A stretch of 5,616 nucleotides of DNA. Source: Nitrospirota bacterium (GTDB taxonomy: Bacteria; Nitrospirota; Nitrospiria; Nitrospirales; UBA8639). Shown piece by piece: positions 4,581 through 5,616 of this stretch; the first letter of the stretch is position 1, and the number at the start of each line of letters is the position of its first letter. The translations under genes and the position numbers were made by a program. The DNA is taken from positions 1-5,616 of the forward strand of contig QIMB01000460.1 in assembly GCA_003233615.1 (NCBI GenBank), in the 5' to 3' direction. Below the pieces are notes generated by a model. The model made no database searches. It was not told where the DNA came from and saw nothing but the letters and a program-made list of their open reading frames with translations.

Positions 4581-5616
4581 ATGGACCACCTCATTGCCAA
4601 AATTGGCAAGGGGCTGAAAGGCGCCAAGGACTTAACGTGGGAAGAATCAAAATTCGCGCTGAATGCGATTATTGAGGGCCAAGCTACCGCAGGTCAAATT
4701 GGCGCATTCCTTATGGCCATGCGGATTAAAACCGAGTCTGTCGGAGAATTGGCCGCCTTTACCGCAGCTGCCCGAAAATATGCGTCACCGATACAGCTTC
4801 CTCATTCCACGCACATGGTCGATCTCCCACTCTATGGGGAGAAACACAATACGCTTCATATCGTCATTGCGGCCTCGCTTGTTGCAAGCGCGGCCGGCGC
4901 AGGGATGTTCCTGCATGGAGTCGACAACCCAAGCATCGACTATGACCTTCCACAAGTCCTACATCACCTCAAGCTTCCCATAGCTCAATCAAGTCTTGAG
5001 GCGATCACACAAGGATCTCAACATTCATGGACATATATGGATCTGGCAGGATACCACGCCCCGTTAACCAAACTCTTAGATCTGCGCCGGGAGTTTGGCT
5101 TGCAAAATCTGTCGCATCAAGTTGCCAGACTGCTCAACCCCGCTCGGCTTCCATCCCAGGTCATCGGGATTGCTCATCCCCCCTATCTCAATAAAATGGT
5201 GGAAGCCTTAGATATGCTGGGAACCCCACGTGCGCTGATCATTCAAGGGGTGGAAGGATTTCCGGAACTCTCGTTGTCAGCCCCCTCGGCAGCCCAGGAG
5301 CTACGGAGTGGGCATATTTCTCCGTTGACGTTCCGACCGGAAGATGCAGGTTTTCGAGCTGGCCCCTTTCAAGCGATGAGCTCCAAATTAGGACATCTTG
5401 AAGCAACCACACCATCAAAAAGTCCGGCATTTGAAGCACACGTGATCACGCAACTGCTCGCCAATCGCGTACGAGGCGATCAGCGCACATGGGTCATTTC
5501 CAATGCGGCTTTATTGATCTATGCAGCAGGCCTGGCTCCGTCGTTAGCTCAGGGCACACCCCTTGCGCAAGATGCGCTTGACTCCGGAAAGGCCGGCGTC
5601 TTCTTGAAAAGTCTGG
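4581..5616 (+). CDS. TrpD2/YbiB-like phosphoribosyltransferase-fold protein, 3' end outside window
   Basis: The reading frame is open from ATG 4581 to the window edge, giving 345 codons plus one base. Full family members are about 330-350 residues, so only a few residues should be missing. The N-terminal helical domain (about 1-68) contains the family pattern ATAGQIGAFLMAMRIKTES. Residues 168-230 carry REFGLQNLSHQVARLLNPAR, then IGIAHPPYL and ALIIQGVEGFPEL, matching the anthranilate phosphoribosyltransferase fold. The PRPP loop of true TrpD (GTGGD) is replaced by VDLPLYGEKHN (80-90), and the KHGNR-like motif by LHGVDN (111-116), so tryptophan synthesis is unlikely. E. coli YbiB of this subfamily is reported to bind nucleic acid. 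A TTG at 4566 overlapping the preceding stop is an alternative start; no strong Shine-Dalgarno precedes ATG 4581. Its link to sulfur metabolism is unknown. Confidence 0.8.
   Translation, partial: MDHLIAKIGKGLKGAKDLTWEESKFALNAIIEGQATAGQIGAFLMAMRIKTESVGELAAFTAAARKYASPIQLPHSTHMVDLPLYGEKHNTLHIVIAASLVASAAGAGMFLHGVDNPSIDYDLPQVLHHLKLPIAQSSLEAITQGSQHSWTYMDLAGYHAPLTKLLDLRREFGLQNLSHQVARLLNPARLPSQVIGIAHPPYLNKMVEALDMLGTPRALIIQGVEGFPELSLSAPSAAQELRSGHISPLTFRPEDAGFRAGPFQAMSSKLGHLEATTPSKSPAFEAHVITQLLANRVRGDQRTWVISNAALLIYAAGLAPSLAQGTPLAQDALDSGKAGVFLKSL

Noticed and set aside
4594..4609. Dyad TTGCCAA-AA-TTGGCAA near the start of the TrpD2-like gene
   Set aside because: It lies inside codons of a conserved N-terminal helix and is short; no reason to call it an operator.
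4663..4983. 106-residue + strand open frame inside the TrpD2-like gene
   Set aside because: The other frame is open for the full stretch 4581-5616 and matches a known family; this one does not.

Overview
The window looks like a chromosomal assimilatory sulfur locus from a free-living bacterium. The module (Rrf2 regulator, siroheme sulfite/nitrite reductase, CysH, DsrE-like protein, TrpD2-like protein) and the roughly balanced base composition suggest a Nitrospira-like organism. That assignment comes from general recognition, not from a search, and is tentative. All recognisable genes lie on the + strand.

Layout. Positions 1-100 hold a perfect 13-bp inverted repeat and a 21-bp imperfect direct repeat, resembling the edge of an insertion sequence. 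Positions 120-198 hold a sigma70-like promoter overlapped by an Rrf2/IscR-type palindrome, followed by the Rrf2 regulator (199-654). After a 104-base gap comes an 838-residue sulfite/nitrite reductase (759-3275), then, 12 bases later, a CysH-type APS reductase (3288-4007). A 148-base non-coding gap carries inverted arrays of degenerate heptamers. It is followed by a GTG-started DsrE-like gene (4156-4569) and, 11 bases on, a TrpD2-like gene (4581 to the window edge) that runs off the 3' end.

How the genes fit together. CysH would reduce adenylylsulfate to sulfite, and the siroheme enzyme would reduce sulfite to sulfide. A TusA-like persulfide-carrier domain fused to the reductase, plus the DsrE-like protein downstream, suggest that sulfur is handed on as protein-bound persulfide rather than only released as sulfide. 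The cysteine-free Rrf2 protein probably senses cysteine or sulfur status, as CymR does, and autoregulates. The TrpD2-like protein has no obvious role in sulfur metabolism.

The most unusual object is the reductase. Both of its homologous halves retain all four [4Fe-4S]/siroheme cysteines, whereas ordinary assimilatory enzymes keep them only in the C-terminal half. The halves are joined by an Asn/Gly/Ser linker, and the chain continues into a helical, HEPN-like region, a second linker and a TusA domain. It resembles a single-chain counterpart of the DsrAB architecture with its own sulfur carrier attached.
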